A stretch of 64,000 nucleotides of DNA, from contig NZ_CAIWTY010000111.1 in assembly GCF_903915725.1 (NCBI RefSeq), positions 1-64,000 on the forward strand, read 5' to 3'. Origin of the DNA: an uncultured Rhodopila sp. (lineage in GTDB: Bacteria; Pseudomonadota; Alphaproteobacteria; Acetobacterales; Acetobacteraceae). Both the position numbers and the translations under genes were made by a program. Shown one piece after another: positions 53,747-62,763 of the stretch (position 1 is its first letter; the number at the start of each line of letters is the position of its first letter). Below the pieces are notes generated by a model that saw nothing but the letters and a program-made list of their open reading frames with translations, did no database searches and was not told where the DNA came from.

Positions 53747-55369
53747 GTGGCGGCCGAAGCAGACACCTATGATTACATCGTGACCGGAGCCGGTTCCGCC
53801 GGCTGCGTGCTGGCCGCCCGGCTGACCGAATCCGGCCGCTTCCGGGTGCTGCTGCTGGAGGCGGGTGGCGCGGACTCCAACCCGTGGATTCACATTCCCA
53901 TGGGCTACGCCAAGACCTTCGTCGATCCAAAGGTGAACTGGAAGTTCGAGAGCGAACCGGAAGCGGAACTTAATCACCGCAGGATGTATCAGCCGCGCGG
54001 CAAAGTGCTGGGCGGCACCAGTTCCATCAACGGCATGATCTACATGCGCGGCAACGCGGCCGACTACGACCAGTGGCGGCAGCTCGGCAATGAAGGCTGG
54101 GACTACGACTCCGTGCTGCCGTATTTCCGCAAGGCCGAGGACAACGAACGCGGCGCCGATGCCTATCACGGCGCCGGCGGACCGTTGCGCGTCTCCAACC
54201 AGCCATATGAGTGGGAAATCGCCAAAGCCCTTCTGGAAGCCTGCCAGCAGGCCGGCATTCCGTTCAATCCGGACTTCAACGGCGCCCGCCAGGAAGGCTG
54301 CGGCTATTACCAGACAACAACGAAAGACAAGCGCCGCTGGAGCACCGCCGCCGCCTATCTGCGCACCGCCCGGAAACGCCCGAACCTGACCGTCCGGACC
54401 AACGCCCATGCCACCCGCGTGCTGTTCCAGGGCAGCCGCGCGACCGGGGTCCAGTTTCGCACGCGGAAAGGATCGGCGGTCGCATACGCCGGCCGGGAGG
54501 TAATCGTCTCCGGCGGCGTCTACGGTTCCCCCCAATTGCTGCAACTGTCCGGGATCGGGCCGCCCGCGCATCTGACCGACATCGGTATAGACGTTGTGCA
54601 TGACGCCCCCGGAGTCGGATCGAATCTGCAGGACCATTTCAATACCTTCTGCACCTATCGAATCTCGAAAAACCTTTCACTGAACGCGCTGCATTACAGC
54701 CTGCCGCACCGGCTGGCGGCGGCGGCGCAATATGGTCTGTTCCGCTCCGGCCCGATGTCCGGCAACGGCATGTATGTCGGCGCCCTCGTGCGTAGTGACA
54801 AACGTCTTGATCGGCCCGATCTGCAGTTGAATATCTCAGCCTGGAGCACGGTGGATCGCACGGCGAAAGGCGTCATTTCGCATCCGTTTCCGGGGATTTC
54901 CATCAGCCCGGTGCATCTGGCGCCCGAAGCACGCGGAACGGTTCGCCTTCGCAACGCCGATCCGCTGGCGGCACCGGAGATCAGGTTCAATTTCCTGCGG
55001 AGTGAGAATGATATGCGGGTCATGATCGCCGGTGTGCGCATCGCCCGCAGCATCGCCCGGCAGCATGCGCTGCAAAAGCTGATAGTGGCGGAGACCGCTC
55101 CGGGCGTCGCAACCCGCACCGACGAGGAGATCGCCGCCGACGTGCGCCGCCGCGGCGTCTCCAACCTGCATCCGGTGGGAACCTGCGGCATGGGCCGCGG
55201 TGCGATGGCGGTGGTTGATCCGCGCCTCCGGGTGCATGGCCTGGCAGGGCTGCGAGTGGTCGATGCGTCTATCATGCCGGTGATCGTTGCCGGCAACACC
55301 AACGCCCCCGCGATCATGATCGCTGAAAAAGCCGCCGATATGATCCAGGAGGATGCGCGGCTGGGGTAG
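53747..55369 (+). CDS. GMC-family FAD-dependent oxidoreductase (choline-dehydrogenase-like)
   Basis: 540-residue glucose-methanol-choline oxidoreductase. The FAD motif is [18 protein letters not shown] near the N-terminus. GMC signatures follow: [20 protein letters not shown] and [16 protein letters not shown], and the C-terminal catalytic region HPVGTCGMG with [17 protein letters not shown]. The start is GTG 53747 with AAGGGGCGAAG upstream. It oxidises an alcohol to an aldehyde; choline is only one option. It follows the hydroxylase pair by 35 bases. Confidence 0.92.
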   Translation: MAAEADTYDYIVTGAGSAGCVLAARLTESGRFRVLLLEAGGADSNPWIHIPMGYAKTFVDPKVNWKFESEPEAELNHRRMYQPRGKVLGGTSSINGMIYMRGNAADYDQWRQLGNEGWDYDSVLPYFRKAEDNERGADAYHGAGGPLRVSNQPYEWEIAKALLEACQQAGIPFNPDFNGARQEGCGYYQTTTKDKRRWSTAAAYLRTARKRPNLTVRTNAHATRVLFQGSRATGVQFRTRKGSAVAYAGREVIVSGGVYGSPQLLQLSGIGPPAHLTDIGIDVVHDAPGVGSNLQDHFNTFCTYRISKNLSLNALHYSLPHRLAAAAQYGLFRSGPMSGNGMYVGALVRSDKRLDRPDLQLNISAWSTVDRTAKGVISHPFPGISISPVHLAPEARGTVRLRNADPLAAPEIRFNFLRSENDMRVMIAGVRIARSIARQHALQKLIVAETAPGVATRTDEEIAADVRRRGVSNLHPVGTCGMGRGAMAVVDPRLRVHGLAGLRVVDASIMPVIVAGNTNAPAIMIAEKAADMIQEDARLG

Positions 55370-55417
55370 CTACTACCAACCTCGGTCGAGAGTGGCTGTC
55401 GGCACGGGCGGTTCATT

Positions 55418-55506
55418 CGTCATGGTGCGCGAAGGCCCGAGATCCACGCCTTTTGTCGCGGCACGCACCGTAAGGCGTGGATGGTGCGCCTTCGCGCACC
55501 ATGACG
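55418..55506. repeat. Cloverleaf-type palindromic repeat, copy 8
   Basis: CGTCAT; hairpin GGTGCGC-GAAG-GCCCGAG (right half mutated); central stem ATCCACGCCTT, an 18-base loop, AAGGCGTGGAT; hairpin GGTGCGC-CTTC-GCGCACC; ATGACG. Here the second side hairpin is the module that copies 1, 3 and 6 carry in first position. It lies between convergent genes. Confidence 0.85.
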
Positions 55507-55557
55507 GAGAGTCCCCGTCGCCTGCCATGGCGGGAGCGTTCCGACCCGATAACGAAA

Positions 55558-56202
55558 CTACGCGACGATACCCATCGCCGGCTCCGCATCCGCCGCGCGG
55601 TAATGCGGCATCACGTTCAGGCTCACCACAATCGGCCGATGATCCGACGTCTCCCGCAGCAGCGCCTTCGCATCCAGGCACGCCACGCCGCGGATCAGGC
55701 AGCGGTCGATCCGCAGCGGAACCATGTCACCGGCGATGTGCGTATGCTCGCGCGGGCCGACATCGCGAAACCCGGGCAGCAAAGCGGGTCCGATCAGATT
55801 GTAGTCACCCAACACGGCAGCCCGATAGGGCAGCACCGTGGCGATCCGCCGGAGTTGCCGCCGGTTCAGGATCTGGCCGTGCGATAGATGCACGTTGGCG
55901 ATCGTGATGCTTCCCAGGTCGATGATCTGGCAGACGCGATTGAACATCGCGCCCGACTGAAGCGGCAGCACCAGCGGCCATGAAGGAAGCGGCACCGGAC
56001 TCCAGACCCCAAGGCCATGCACGCGCCCCGGGAGGAGATCCCGCTGATACTGACCGCCCACCGCACGGGTCAGCCCGTCCATGTCCTGCGTCACCTCCTG
56101 CATCAACAGAAGGTCCGGATGCTCCCGCCTGATCAGCCGGACGACATCGTCGAGTGAGGCCCCGGTCAGGCGGAGCAAATTCCAGCTGATGACTTTTATC
56201 AT
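55558..56202 (-). CDS. Endonuclease/exonuclease/phosphatase family protein
   Basis: 214-residue member of the EEP fold. Motifs include VISWNLLRL, LLLMQEVTQDMDG (metal Glu), IANVHLSHGQ, VLGDYNLIGP (Asp/Asn pair) and C-terminal TSDHRPIVVSL. These make a metal-dependent phosphodiesterase or phosphomonoesterase. It sits 86 bases after a cardiolipin synthase gene; E. coli clsB-ybhP has the same pairing, which suggests a lipid-related phosphatase role. The start ATG 56202 (MIKVISWN) is chosen from the fold boundary. Confidence 0.82.
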   Translation of the reverse strand: MIKVISWNLLRLTGASLDDVVRLIRREHPDLLLMQEVTQDMDGLTRAVGGQYQRDLLPGRVHGLGVWSPVPLPSWPLVLPLQSGAMFNRVCQIIDLGSITIANVHLSHGQILNRRQLRRIATVLPYRAAVLGDYNLIGPALLPGFRDVGPREHTHIAGDMVPLRIDRCLIRGVACLDAKALLRETSDHRPIVVSLNVMPHYRAADAEPAMGIVA

Positions 56203-56288
56203 TTCACACTGTAAATGGAGCAATCCGGCCGATAACGCAACCAGGAAGTCTGCATGGCTGTCCTCCCCGTGGCGTCATCGGCCCACGC

Positions 56289-57713
56289 TCACAGGTACGG
56301 AAGCATCAGTCGCGCCCCTGCATCGCGCAGCCGCACGGGAAGCGAGCGGGATTCAAGCTCCTGTTGCGTCAGGGCCGGACCCCGAGCCCGCTGCATCAGT
56401 GCCGAAAGAAATGCCGCCAGATCGCCATCATAGACTTCGAGGCACAACTCGAAGTTCAGACGGAACGAGCGGATGTCCCAGTTGCAACTGCCGATAAGGC
56501 ACCATTGGTTGTCAACAACCATGATCTTGGTGTGATGGAAGGGCGGCGGGCTGCGCCAGATGCGCACGCCCTCCTGTAGCAGCGGCCCGATATTGGCGCG
56601 GGTCGCCCAGTTCACCATCGTGTGATTGCCCTTTTGGGGAATGATCACATCCACCGCCACGCCCCGCATCGCCGCCAGCGACAATGCGGTGTTCATCCGC
56701 TCATCCGGCAGGAAATACGGGGTCATCACCGCGATGCTGGACCGCGCGCAGCCGACAGCCTGGAGCGCCGCGAACTCCACCTTCTGGATATCCTCGTCCG
56801 GCCCGGAATCGATCACCCGCGCCGGAGCGCCGCTGCGAGCGGGGATCGCCGGCGACCAGACGGCATCGTCGAGATCTTCGTTGGTGACGAAGGCCCAATC
56901 GTCGGCGAAGGCCTCGGCAAGCTGGGCAACCACCGGACCCTCGATGCGAAAGTGCAGATCCTGCACCGGGTGCCGCGGACGGGTGGCCATGACGTTCTCG
57001 TCCGCGATGTTCATGCCGCCGGTGAAGGCGATCACTCCGTCGATCAGGAGGACTTTCTTGTGTGAGCGCAGGTTGAGGAACGGCATGCGCCAAGGCAGCG
57101 GGGAATGCATGAAGCGGGCGGCGGTGACGCCATGACGGCGCAACCGGTGATAGGCGCGCGACAGCAGCCAGCCGCCGCCGATGCCGTCGATCAGCACGCG
57201 AACCGCGACGCCGCGCGCCTTGGCCTCGGTCAACGCCTCGATGAAGCGTCCGCCCCACAGGTCGTTGCGGAAGATATAGGATGACAGGCCGACGCTGTGC
57301 TGCGCCGCCGCGATCGCCGCCAGCATGGGCGGATAGGCCTCGTCGCCGTTCCGGTAAGCCTGCCAGGTGGTGCCTTCAAGCAACGGACGACCGGTGATGC
57401 TGCCGATGCCGCGCGCGAGCGATTCGAAATCGGCGCCAAACCCCGCCGGCACCGCCTCCGCCGCGGCTGCGGCCTCGTCATCCTGTGGCCGCAACTGCCG
57501 GGCGCGGCGCTTCACCCGATTGACGCCGAGCAGCGCATAGGCGACCGCCCCGGCAATCGGCGCGAACCAGACCAGGCCGATCCAGCCGACGGCGGAGGCG
57601 ACTTCGCGCTTGGTGAGGAGGATGTGGATGGTGACCCCGAGGGCGAGCACCAACCCGATGGCCAGGGTCACATCGGCCCGGAGGTGCAAAAGGTCTCGCC
57701 AGATATCATTCAC
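56289..57713 (-). CDS. cls: Cardiolipin synthase (phospholipase D family)
   Basis: About 474 residues. Two N-terminal membrane helices (around residues 15-35 and 40-60) precede two phospholipase D domains. The HKD motifs are RSHKKVLLIDG and HHTKIMVVDN, each followed by a conserved Asn/Gly segment (AFTGGMNIADE; CLIGSCNWDIRS). It joins phosphatidylglycerol units, or phosphatidylglycerol with phosphatidylethanolamine, into cardiolipin. I prefer GTG 57713 (VNDIWRDLLHL); a TTG at 57743 would add ten residues. Confidence 0.92.
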   Translation of the reverse strand: MNDIWRDLLHLRADVTLAIGLVLALGVTIHILLTKREVASAVGWIGLVWFAPIAGAVAYALLGVNRVKRRARQLRPQDDEAAAAAEAVPAGFGADFESLARGIGSITGRPLLEGTTWQAYRNGDEAYPPMLAAIAAAQHSVGLSSYIFRNDLWGGRFIEALTEAKARGVAVRVLIDGIGGGWLLSRAYHRLRRHGVTAARFMHSPLPWRMPFLNLRSHKKVLLIDGVIAFTGGMNIADENVMATRPRHPVQDLHFRIEGPVVAQLAEAFADDWAFVTNEDLDDAVWSPAIPARSGAPARVIDSGPDEDIQKVEFAALQAVGCARSSIAVMTPYFLPDERMNTALSLAAMRGVAVDVIIPQKGNHTMVNWATRANIGPLLQEGVRIWRSPPPFHHTKIMVVDNQWCLIGSCNWDIRSFRLNFELCLEVYDGDLAAFLSALMQRARGPALTQQELESRSLPVRLRDAGARLMLPYL

Positions 57714-57759
57714 GGCGGCAGAAGGCTTTCTTGACGGGGGCAACAGGCATCGCGGTGCA

Positions 57760-58905
57760 TCATGTCTGACCGATCGCCTGGTCCAGGTCCTGCCACAAAT
57801 CCTCGACCGCCTCGATCCCGACCGACAGCCGCAGCAAATCTCCGGGAATCGGCGACGCCGGACCTTCCACGCTGGCGCGGTGCTCGATCAGGCTCTCCAC
57901 GCCGCCCAATGAGGTTGCCCGTTTCCAAAGCCGGACCTTCGCCGCCGCCGCGATGGCGGCCTCGGTGCCGCCTTTGACTCGAACCGACAGCATGCCGCCG
58001 AACCCGCCCTGCATCTGCCGTTTCGCCAGATCGTGCCCGGGGAAGCCGGGCAGCCCTGGATACAGCACCGCTTCCACGCCGCGATGCGCCGCCAGGCGCT
58101 GCGCCAGTTCCAGCGCGGAGGCGCTCTGCCAGAGCACGCGCGGAAACAGCGTGCGCAGGCCGCGCTGCAGCAGCCACGACTCGAATGGCCCGAGCACCGC
58201 GCCGTTCTGCACGCGTACGGCCCGGACCGTGTCCCACAGCGCGTCCTGCCGCGCGGTTGTCAGGCTGCCGGCCAGGACGTCGGAATGGCCGTTCAAATAC
58301 TTGGTAGCCGAATGCATGACGATGTCGGCACCCAGCGCCAGCGGCTGCGACAGCACCGGCGTCGCGATGGTGGAATCGACCGCAAGCACCGCTCCGGCCT
58401 GATGCGCAATCGCGGCCACCGCGGCGATATCGGTCACGCTCCATAGGGGGTTGGCCGGCGTCTCCGCCCAGACCAGCCTGGTCTCGCCGGGCCGCACGGC
58501 CGCCTGGACCGCCGCCGCATCGCTCATGTCGGCGAAGTCGATGCGCAGCCCCCACTGCGTCGCGAACCCGGCGAGCCAGGAGCGCAACGCCCAATACATC
58601 ACCTGCGGCACGACCACATGCGCGCCGGGCGCCAGCGCCAGGAACACCGTCGTCGCCGCGGCCATCCCGGAGCCGAACAGCAGGGTTTCCGCCCCGCGTT
58701 CAAGCTGCGTCAGCGTCTCGGCGGCGCTGGCGTCGGTCGGGTTGGCGACCCGCGAGTAGCTGTATCCGCGCGTGTAGGTCAGGTCGCCGTTGCGCTCGAA
58801 CGTGGTCGCCGGAAAAATCGGCGGGATGATGGCACCGGACACCGGTTCGATGTCTCCGGCCGCCTGGGCGGCGATACTTGCGGGGCGGCGATCATCTGAT
58901 GGCAT
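57760..58905 (-). CDS. PLP-dependent Cys/Met metabolism enzyme (cystathionine gamma-synthase/beta-lyase type)
   Basis: 381-residue trans-sulfuration family enzyme. The PLP lysine is in MHSATKYLNGHSDVLAGS, phosphate-binding YSRVANPTDASAAETLTQLE, and LFGSGMAAATTVFLALAPG. Substrate-side SLGGVESLIEHRASVEG is conserved. Reaction type (gamma-synthase, gamma-lyase or beta-lyase) cannot be set from sequence. It is third in a methyltransferase-cupin-PLP operon; the start is one base after the cupin stop. The operon context points to sulfur amino acid chemistry. Confidence 0.9.
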   Translation of the reverse strand: MPSDDRRPASIAAQAAGDIEPVSGAIIPPIFPATTFERNGDLTYTRGYSYSRVANPTDASAAETLTQLERGAETLLFGSGMAAATTVFLALAPGAHVVVPQVMYWALRSWLAGFATQWGLRIDFADMSDAAAVQAAVRPGETRLVWAETPANPLWSVTDIAAVAAIAHQAGAVLAVDSTIATPVLSQPLALGADIVMHSATKYLNGHSDVLAGSLTTARQDALWDTVRAVRVQNGAVLGPFESWLLQRGLRTLFPRVLWQSASALELAQRLAAHRGVEAVLYPGLPGFPGHDLAKRQMQGGFGGMLSVRVKGGTEAAIAAAAKVRLWKRATSLGGVESLIEHRASVEGPASPIPGDLLRLSVGIEAVEDLWQDLDQAIGQT

Positions 58906-58906
58906 G

Positions 58907-59500
58907 TCACAAGCTCCGTTCGGGCAGGAAGCGGGACGGCGAGATCACGTCCCCGGTCCAGGTGTAGATCGTCAGCAGCGGTTCCTCCGCCGTCGTCATG
59001 GCATGCGGGATGCCGGACGGGTGCAGGATGAAATCGCCGGCTCGCCGCTCTTCAACGGTCGCACCGGTGGTCCACAGCGCCCGCCCGGAGATAATGTGAT
59101 ACAGCTCCACCGCCGGATGAGCGTGCGCGGGATACATGGTGTCCGGAGCGATCAGCACGAAACCGAGGCACAAACCCGGATACCGCAGCGGTGCCTCCGG
59201 CCCGATAATCTCCACCCAGGCCAGACGATCTTCCAGCCCCGGGCGGGACGGGTGCGGCGCATAGCCGTGGCGCCAGGGCAGCAGCGGTCCGCTTTCCGCT
59301 AAAGCAGCCAGATCCCGAAAACCCTCCAGCGCGGCGGCGAGATGCCGGATGGCCGGGTGGTGCGTCGGCGGGGCTGGCGATTCGGCCGTCTCAGCCAGCG
59401 CGATCAGCGGATCGACCCGGCGCAACTCCGCCCCGATAGCGTCCGTGCGGCGGATGCCCCGCCGCAGATAGCGCCGTGCCAGAAGCGCCAGCGCCTTCAT
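58907..59500 (-). CDS. DMSP-lyase-family (DddL/DddQ-like) cupin
   Basis: 197-residue protein with a C-terminal cupin resembling bacterial dimethylsulfoniopropionate lyases. Motif 1 MYPAHAHPAVELYHIISGRA holds Tyr123, His126, His128, Glu132 and Tyr134. Motif 2 GDFILHPSGIPHAMTTAEEP holds His160 and His166, the expected metal set. The helical N-terminus is also like DddL. In a probably non-marine bacterium DMSP itself need not be the substrate; another sulfonium or hydroxy acid is possible. The start overlaps the methyltransferase stop (ATGA). Confidence 0.75.
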   Translation of the reverse strand: MKALALLARRYLRRGIRRTDAIGAELRRVDPLIALAETAESPAPPTHHPAIRHLAAALEGFRDLAALAESGPLLPWRHGYAPHPSRPGLEDRLAWVEIIGPEAPLRYPGLCLGFVLIAPDTMYPAHAHPAVELYHIISGRALWTTGATVEERRAGDFILHPSGIPHAMTTAEEPLLTIYTWTGDVISPSRFLPERSL

Positions 59501-60486
59501 GCCGGCTCGGACAGCAGCGCCACGAAAGTATGGGCGATCCCGGTCCCGGAGCCGTGCAGCGCGAGTGCCTCGGTCGCCGTCAGCCGCTTCGCCGCCAGAT
59601 CGGCTTCGATATCCAGCGCCTCCCGGCCGGCCTGTTCGGGGTCCAGCCCGGCGAACGCGGCCTGCACGTCGGCGACACGATAGAAGTGGAACGGGCCGAG
59701 GCCCTCTCGCTCCATCGCCACATAGCCGGGGATATACTCGTCCGGGCCGGCCTGCTTCTTCCAGCCATAGGTCAGCAGGCGTGCGGCATAGCCGGAAGAT
59801 GCCGTCAGGTCGAAGAAACTGGCCAGCGGAATGCGGGCGCCGATGGTGGACAGCACCGCGCCGCCGGGGTTCAGCATTGGCCGCACTTGCTGCAAGGTCA
59901 AATAATGCAGCTCCAACAGCCGCTGCCGGACGAACGCCGGCATCGCCTCGCTCCGCGACCCCAGGTATCCCGCCGCGGTCTGCCTGTCCGCCAACCGCGC
60001 GGGCTCGGCGATGGGCGTGTTGGGCAGGTTCTCGTAGACAACGTCGAACCGCGGCTTGCCGCCGGCGAGCGGGCCGAGCAGGTCGCCGGTTGCGGCGGTC
60101 AGCGCGATAGTGGTGCCTTCGGCAAGGTTCGTCACGATGTTGCTCCGGGCGGCCGCGACGATGTCGGCAAACACATCGGTCACGGCGATGATGCCGGAGC
60201 CAAGAATCTCCACCGCGCCCAGCGCATCAAGCCCGCAGCCGGTGCCGATGGAAAGGAAACTCTGGCGCCGGGCCGCCGGGCGGGTGCGGGCGAGGATGTG
60301 AAACGCCGGCGCGGCAACGCTCGCCAGCCAGTCCGAGTCCAGATCGTCCAGGGATGGGACGAAACAATGCTCGGACAGCCCGATACGCAGCGTCGAGGCG
60401 ATCCGGTTTGGCGTGCCGAGGCGGAAATAGCGTCGCGCGTCGACGACAAGCGGGCTTGCGGTGACCATCGGCGGGTTGTTTCCCAT
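59497..60486 (-). CDS. SAM-dependent methyltransferase, substrate unknown
   Basis: 329 residues from ATG 60486 (MGNNPPMVTA; ATG 60468 also possible). The start segment DARRYFRLGTPNRIASTLRIG is followed by SAM motif I FLSIGTGCGLDALGAVEI, motif II AVTDVFADIVAAARSN, and a substrate segment VVYENLPNTP. The overall arrangement is loosely like the methyltransferase half of methionine S-methyltransferases, but I cannot prove this by reading. It is first in an operon with a DMSP-lyase-like cupin and a PLP Cys/Met enzyme, and is divergent from a MocR regulator. Confidence 0.7.
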   Translation of the reverse strand: MGNNPPMVTASPLVVDARRYFRLGTPNRIASTLRIGLSEHCFVPSLDDLDSDWLASVAAPAFHILARTRPAARRQSFLSIGTGCGLDALGAVEILGSGIIAVTDVFADIVAAARSNIVTNLAEGTTIALTAATGDLLGPLAGGKPRFDVVYENLPNTPIAEPARLADRQTAAGYLGSRSEAMPAFVRQRLLELHYLTLQQVRPMLNPGGAVLSTIGARIPLASFFDLTASSGYAARLLTYGWKKQAGPDEYIPGYVAMEREGLGPFHFYRVADVQAAFAGLDPEQAGREALDIEADLAAKRLTATEALALHGSGTGIAHTFVALLSEPA

Positions 60487-60498
60487 ACCGCAGGCCGG

Positions 60499-60516
60499 GA
60501 CGCCAGCGCTGGCGTC
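60499..60516. promoter_or_regulatory. Perfect 18-bp palindrome, candidate operator
   Basis: GACGCCAGCGCTGGCGTC is a perfect palindrome in the 92-base region between the divergent methyltransferase and MocR genes, 12 bases from the methyltransferase start. It is placed to control at least the methyltransferase operon. MocR proteins often use direct repeats, so the binder may be another protein. Confidence 0.45.
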
Positions 60517-60578
60517 TTCCGGCTGGTTTTTGTTGTGGTACGGCGGTATGGGGCCGAAACAGGCCAATCAACCGGACC

Positions 60579-61982
60579 ATGCCGCTCAGCTTCACCCTGG
60601 ATCCGACCGAACCCGAGCCGCTGTTCCTGCAGATCGCGGCGAGGCTGAGGGCAGCGATCACCGGCGGCCGGATGGTAGCCGGGACCCGGCTGCCGTCCGT
60701 GCGCGCTTTGGCCGTGCAGCTTTCGGTCGCCACCGGAACGGTAGAGGATGCCTACGCGCTGCTGCGCGCCGAGGGCGCGATCCGGACCCGGCCTTCCGCC
60801 GGGACAGTGGTTTGCGGTTCCGCCGGCACCCGGATCGAGGTGCCGGAGCATACACCGTTCATGTTCCCCCCTGGTTCGGCGGCCGAACGGGCGGACCCGC
60901 TGCCGCTACAAATTGGTCTGCCCGCTTTGGACGATTTCCCGGCGCGCGCCTGGTCCAAGTTGATGGTTCAAACCGTCCGCGGGGTGCTGCCGAACCAATT
61001 GGCGGACCCCGACCCGTGCGGCCTCCCGGAGCTGCGCCGGGAAGTGGCGGCCTATCTGGGCCGCGCCCGTGGTGTCGCCTGCACGCCGGAGCAGGTGCTG
61101 ATCACTGCCGGCTACCAGGGCGCCCTCGCGCTGGTTCGTAGCGTATTGATGAAATCCGGCGATCCGGTCTGGATTGAGGACCCGGGCTATCCGCCGGCGC
61201 GCCAGGCGCTGGAAGCCGCGGGCGCGCGGGTCGTACCGGTACGCGTCGATCACGACGGGATACGCGTCGCTTCGGGCAAAGTGGCAGCACCGCGGGCGAG
61301 GTTGGCCGTGGTAACGCCGACGCATCAGTACCCGACCGGAGCAGCGCTATCCCTGCCCCGGCGGATGGAGCTGCTCGCCTGGGCGGCCGAGGCCGATGCC
61401 CGCATTCTGGAGGACGATTACGATAGCGAGTTCCGCTATGCCGGGCGGCCGTTGCCGGCGTTGAAGAGCCTCGATCGCGGGCAGCGCGTGCTCTACGCCG
61501 GCAGCTTCAGCAAGGTGCTGTTTCCGGCGCTGCGGCTGGGATACCTGGTGGTGCCGCCGGAACTCGCGACCGCGTTCGTCCGTGCCGCCAGGCTGCTGAC
61601 GGCTGGACAGCCGCCGCTGGAGCAAAGCGCCGTCGCGGCGTTCATGGCCAGCGGCCAATTCGCCCGCCACATCAAACGCATGCGGATGCTGTATGCCGAA
61701 AGGCGGCAGGTTCTGGCCGCGGCGATGGAAGCCGGCGGGGTAACGGTGGATACGCGTCCGGGGGGAATGCACCTGCTGGCGCGCTTCCCCGGCGCGGATG
61801 ATGACAGCACGCTCGCCAAGCGCGCCGCGGCAGCCGGGCTGGGGCCGATAGCGTTGTCGGGTTTGACCATGGCGCATGACTGCGGGCAGGGGTTGCTGCT
61901 CGGCTTCGCCAACCTCCCCGTCGCGGAGGCGGAAACCGTCGTTGCGCGCCTGCTGGCGGCCATCGGGTTCAGCAGGCCGTGA
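60579..61982 (+). CDS. MocR/PdxR-type GntR regulator with aminotransferase-like domain
   Basis: 467 residues. The N-terminal winged helix of the GntR family is PLFLQIAARLRAAITGGRMV, GTRLPSVRALAVQLSVATGTVEDAYALL. The C-terminal class I aminotransferase-like domain has PDPCGLPELRREVAAYLGRA, WIEDPGYPPARQALEAAG, LEDDYDSEFRY and the PLP lysine in YAGSFSKVLFPALRLGYL. Such regulators sense PLP or an amino compound. It is divergent from the methyltransferase-cupin-PLP operon and is its likely regulator. Its end overlaps the PIN toxin gene by 14 bases, convergent. Confidence 0.92.
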   Translation: MPLSFTLDPTEPEPLFLQIAARLRAAITGGRMVAGTRLPSVRALAVQLSVATGTVEDAYALLRAEGAIRTRPSAGTVVCGSAGTRIEVPEHTPFMFPPGSAAERADPLPLQIGLPALDDFPARAWSKLMVQTVRGVLPNQLADPDPCGLPELRREVAAYLGRARGVACTPEQVLITAGYQGALALVRSVLMKSGDPVWIEDPGYPPARQALEAAGARVVPVRVDHDGIRVASGKVAAPRARLAVVTPTHQYPTGAALSLPRRMELLAWAAEADARILEDDYDSEFRYAGRPLPALKSLDRGQRVLYAGSFSKVLFPALRLGYLVVPPELATAFVRAARLLTAGQPPLEQSAVAAFMASGQFARHIKRMRMLYAERRQVLAAAMEAGGVTVDTRPGGMHLLARFPGADDDSTLAKRAAAAGLGPIALSGLTMAHDCGQGLLLGFANLPVAEAETVVARLLAAIGFSRP

Positions 61983-62385
61983 CGGCGATGTGCCCGGCCG
62001 CGCCATAGGGTACCAACTCGCCATCCCGGGTGATCACCGTATAGCCGAACGTCCGCGCCGTCGCGGCGATGATCCTGTCGGCCGGATCGGCTGGCGCGTC
62101 ACCCGGCAGCAGCGCCGACGCGATCAGCACCGCGGGCGACAGCGAGGCGAGACGCACCCCGGGCAGGCCCAGCAACGTCTCGAACCAGATGTCAGGCGAG
62201 CGGTTCAGGGTGATCCGTTTCTTCCCCACAAGGGTAGCGATTTCCCAGGCGGTAATCGGCGAAACAAAGATCCCGGCGCGCGCGATTTGGGCCTGCCGGA
62301 TCGTCTCCCGGCTGACCGCGGACATCGGTGCCCCGTCCATCAGCCAGATCGCCGCGCAGGTATCCAACAATACAGGACGACTCAT
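61969..62385 (-). CDS. PIN-domain ribonuclease toxin (VapC-like)
   Basis: 138-residue PIN-domain nuclease. Acidic metal ligands are seen at Asp8 (LLDTCAAIWL), Glu48 (TAWEIA), Asp103 (DPADRIIAATA) and Asp121 (TRD). It is expected to cleave RNA and to be neutralised by the Phd-like antitoxin encoded just upstream. The start is ATG 62385 with AAGGGG upstream; an in-frame ATG at 62415 is less likely. The convergent mocR end overlaps its 3' end. Confidence 0.88.
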   Translation of the reverse strand: MSRPVLLDTCAAIWLMDGAPMSAVSRETIRQAQIARAGIFVSPITAWEIATLVGKKRITLNRSPDIWFETLLGLPGVRLASLSPAVLIASALLPGDAPADPADRIIAATARTFGYTVITRDGELVPYGAAGHIAVTAC

Positions 62386-62441
62386 GACGGGCCCCTTCAA
62401 CGAGAACCCCGTCATGACCGCAGCAACCGGTAAACGAATGG

Positions 62442-62699
62442 CTAAAGCTCAGCGTCCCAGACTTCACCAGTGCCGGAGGTCAGGTCCGTGCCGGGCGCCA
62501 CGGTCACGCTGCCCCGCATCGCGCCCCACAGGTCCGCCGGTTCATCGACAATCGGAACGATCGCGGCGACCGCATGATTGCGTTTGAGCAGGACGACGGG
62601 GCCGGTCTTCCCCTGCGCCACGTCGTCGATCACCGCGAGGCACCGGGCCTTGAAGTCGGTGACGGCGATGGTGGCTGTATCGTCCTGTGCATATGGCAT
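62442..62699 (-). CDS. Phd/YefM-type antitoxin
   Basis: 85 residues: ATIAVTDFKARCLAVIDDVA is the Phd/YefM dimer/DNA-binding start, followed by VVLLKRNHAVAAIVPI and an acidic C-terminal tail (DLWGAMRGSVTV...TGEVWDAEL) that would bind the PIN toxin. The start is ATG 62699 with GGAGAAG upstream. The toxin gene starts 56 bases after its stop. Antitoxin first, toxin second is the usual order. Confidence 0.88.
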   Translation of the reverse strand: MPYAQDDTATIAVTDFKARCLAVIDDVAQGKTGPVVLLKRNHAVAAIVPIVDEPADLWGAMRGSVTVAPGTDLTSGTGEVWDAEL

Positions 62700-62763
62700 C
62701 GGGCTTCTCCTGAAGTGGTCCATATCGTATGGTCTACTTCACCGCAAACAACTCCGCGTGAAT

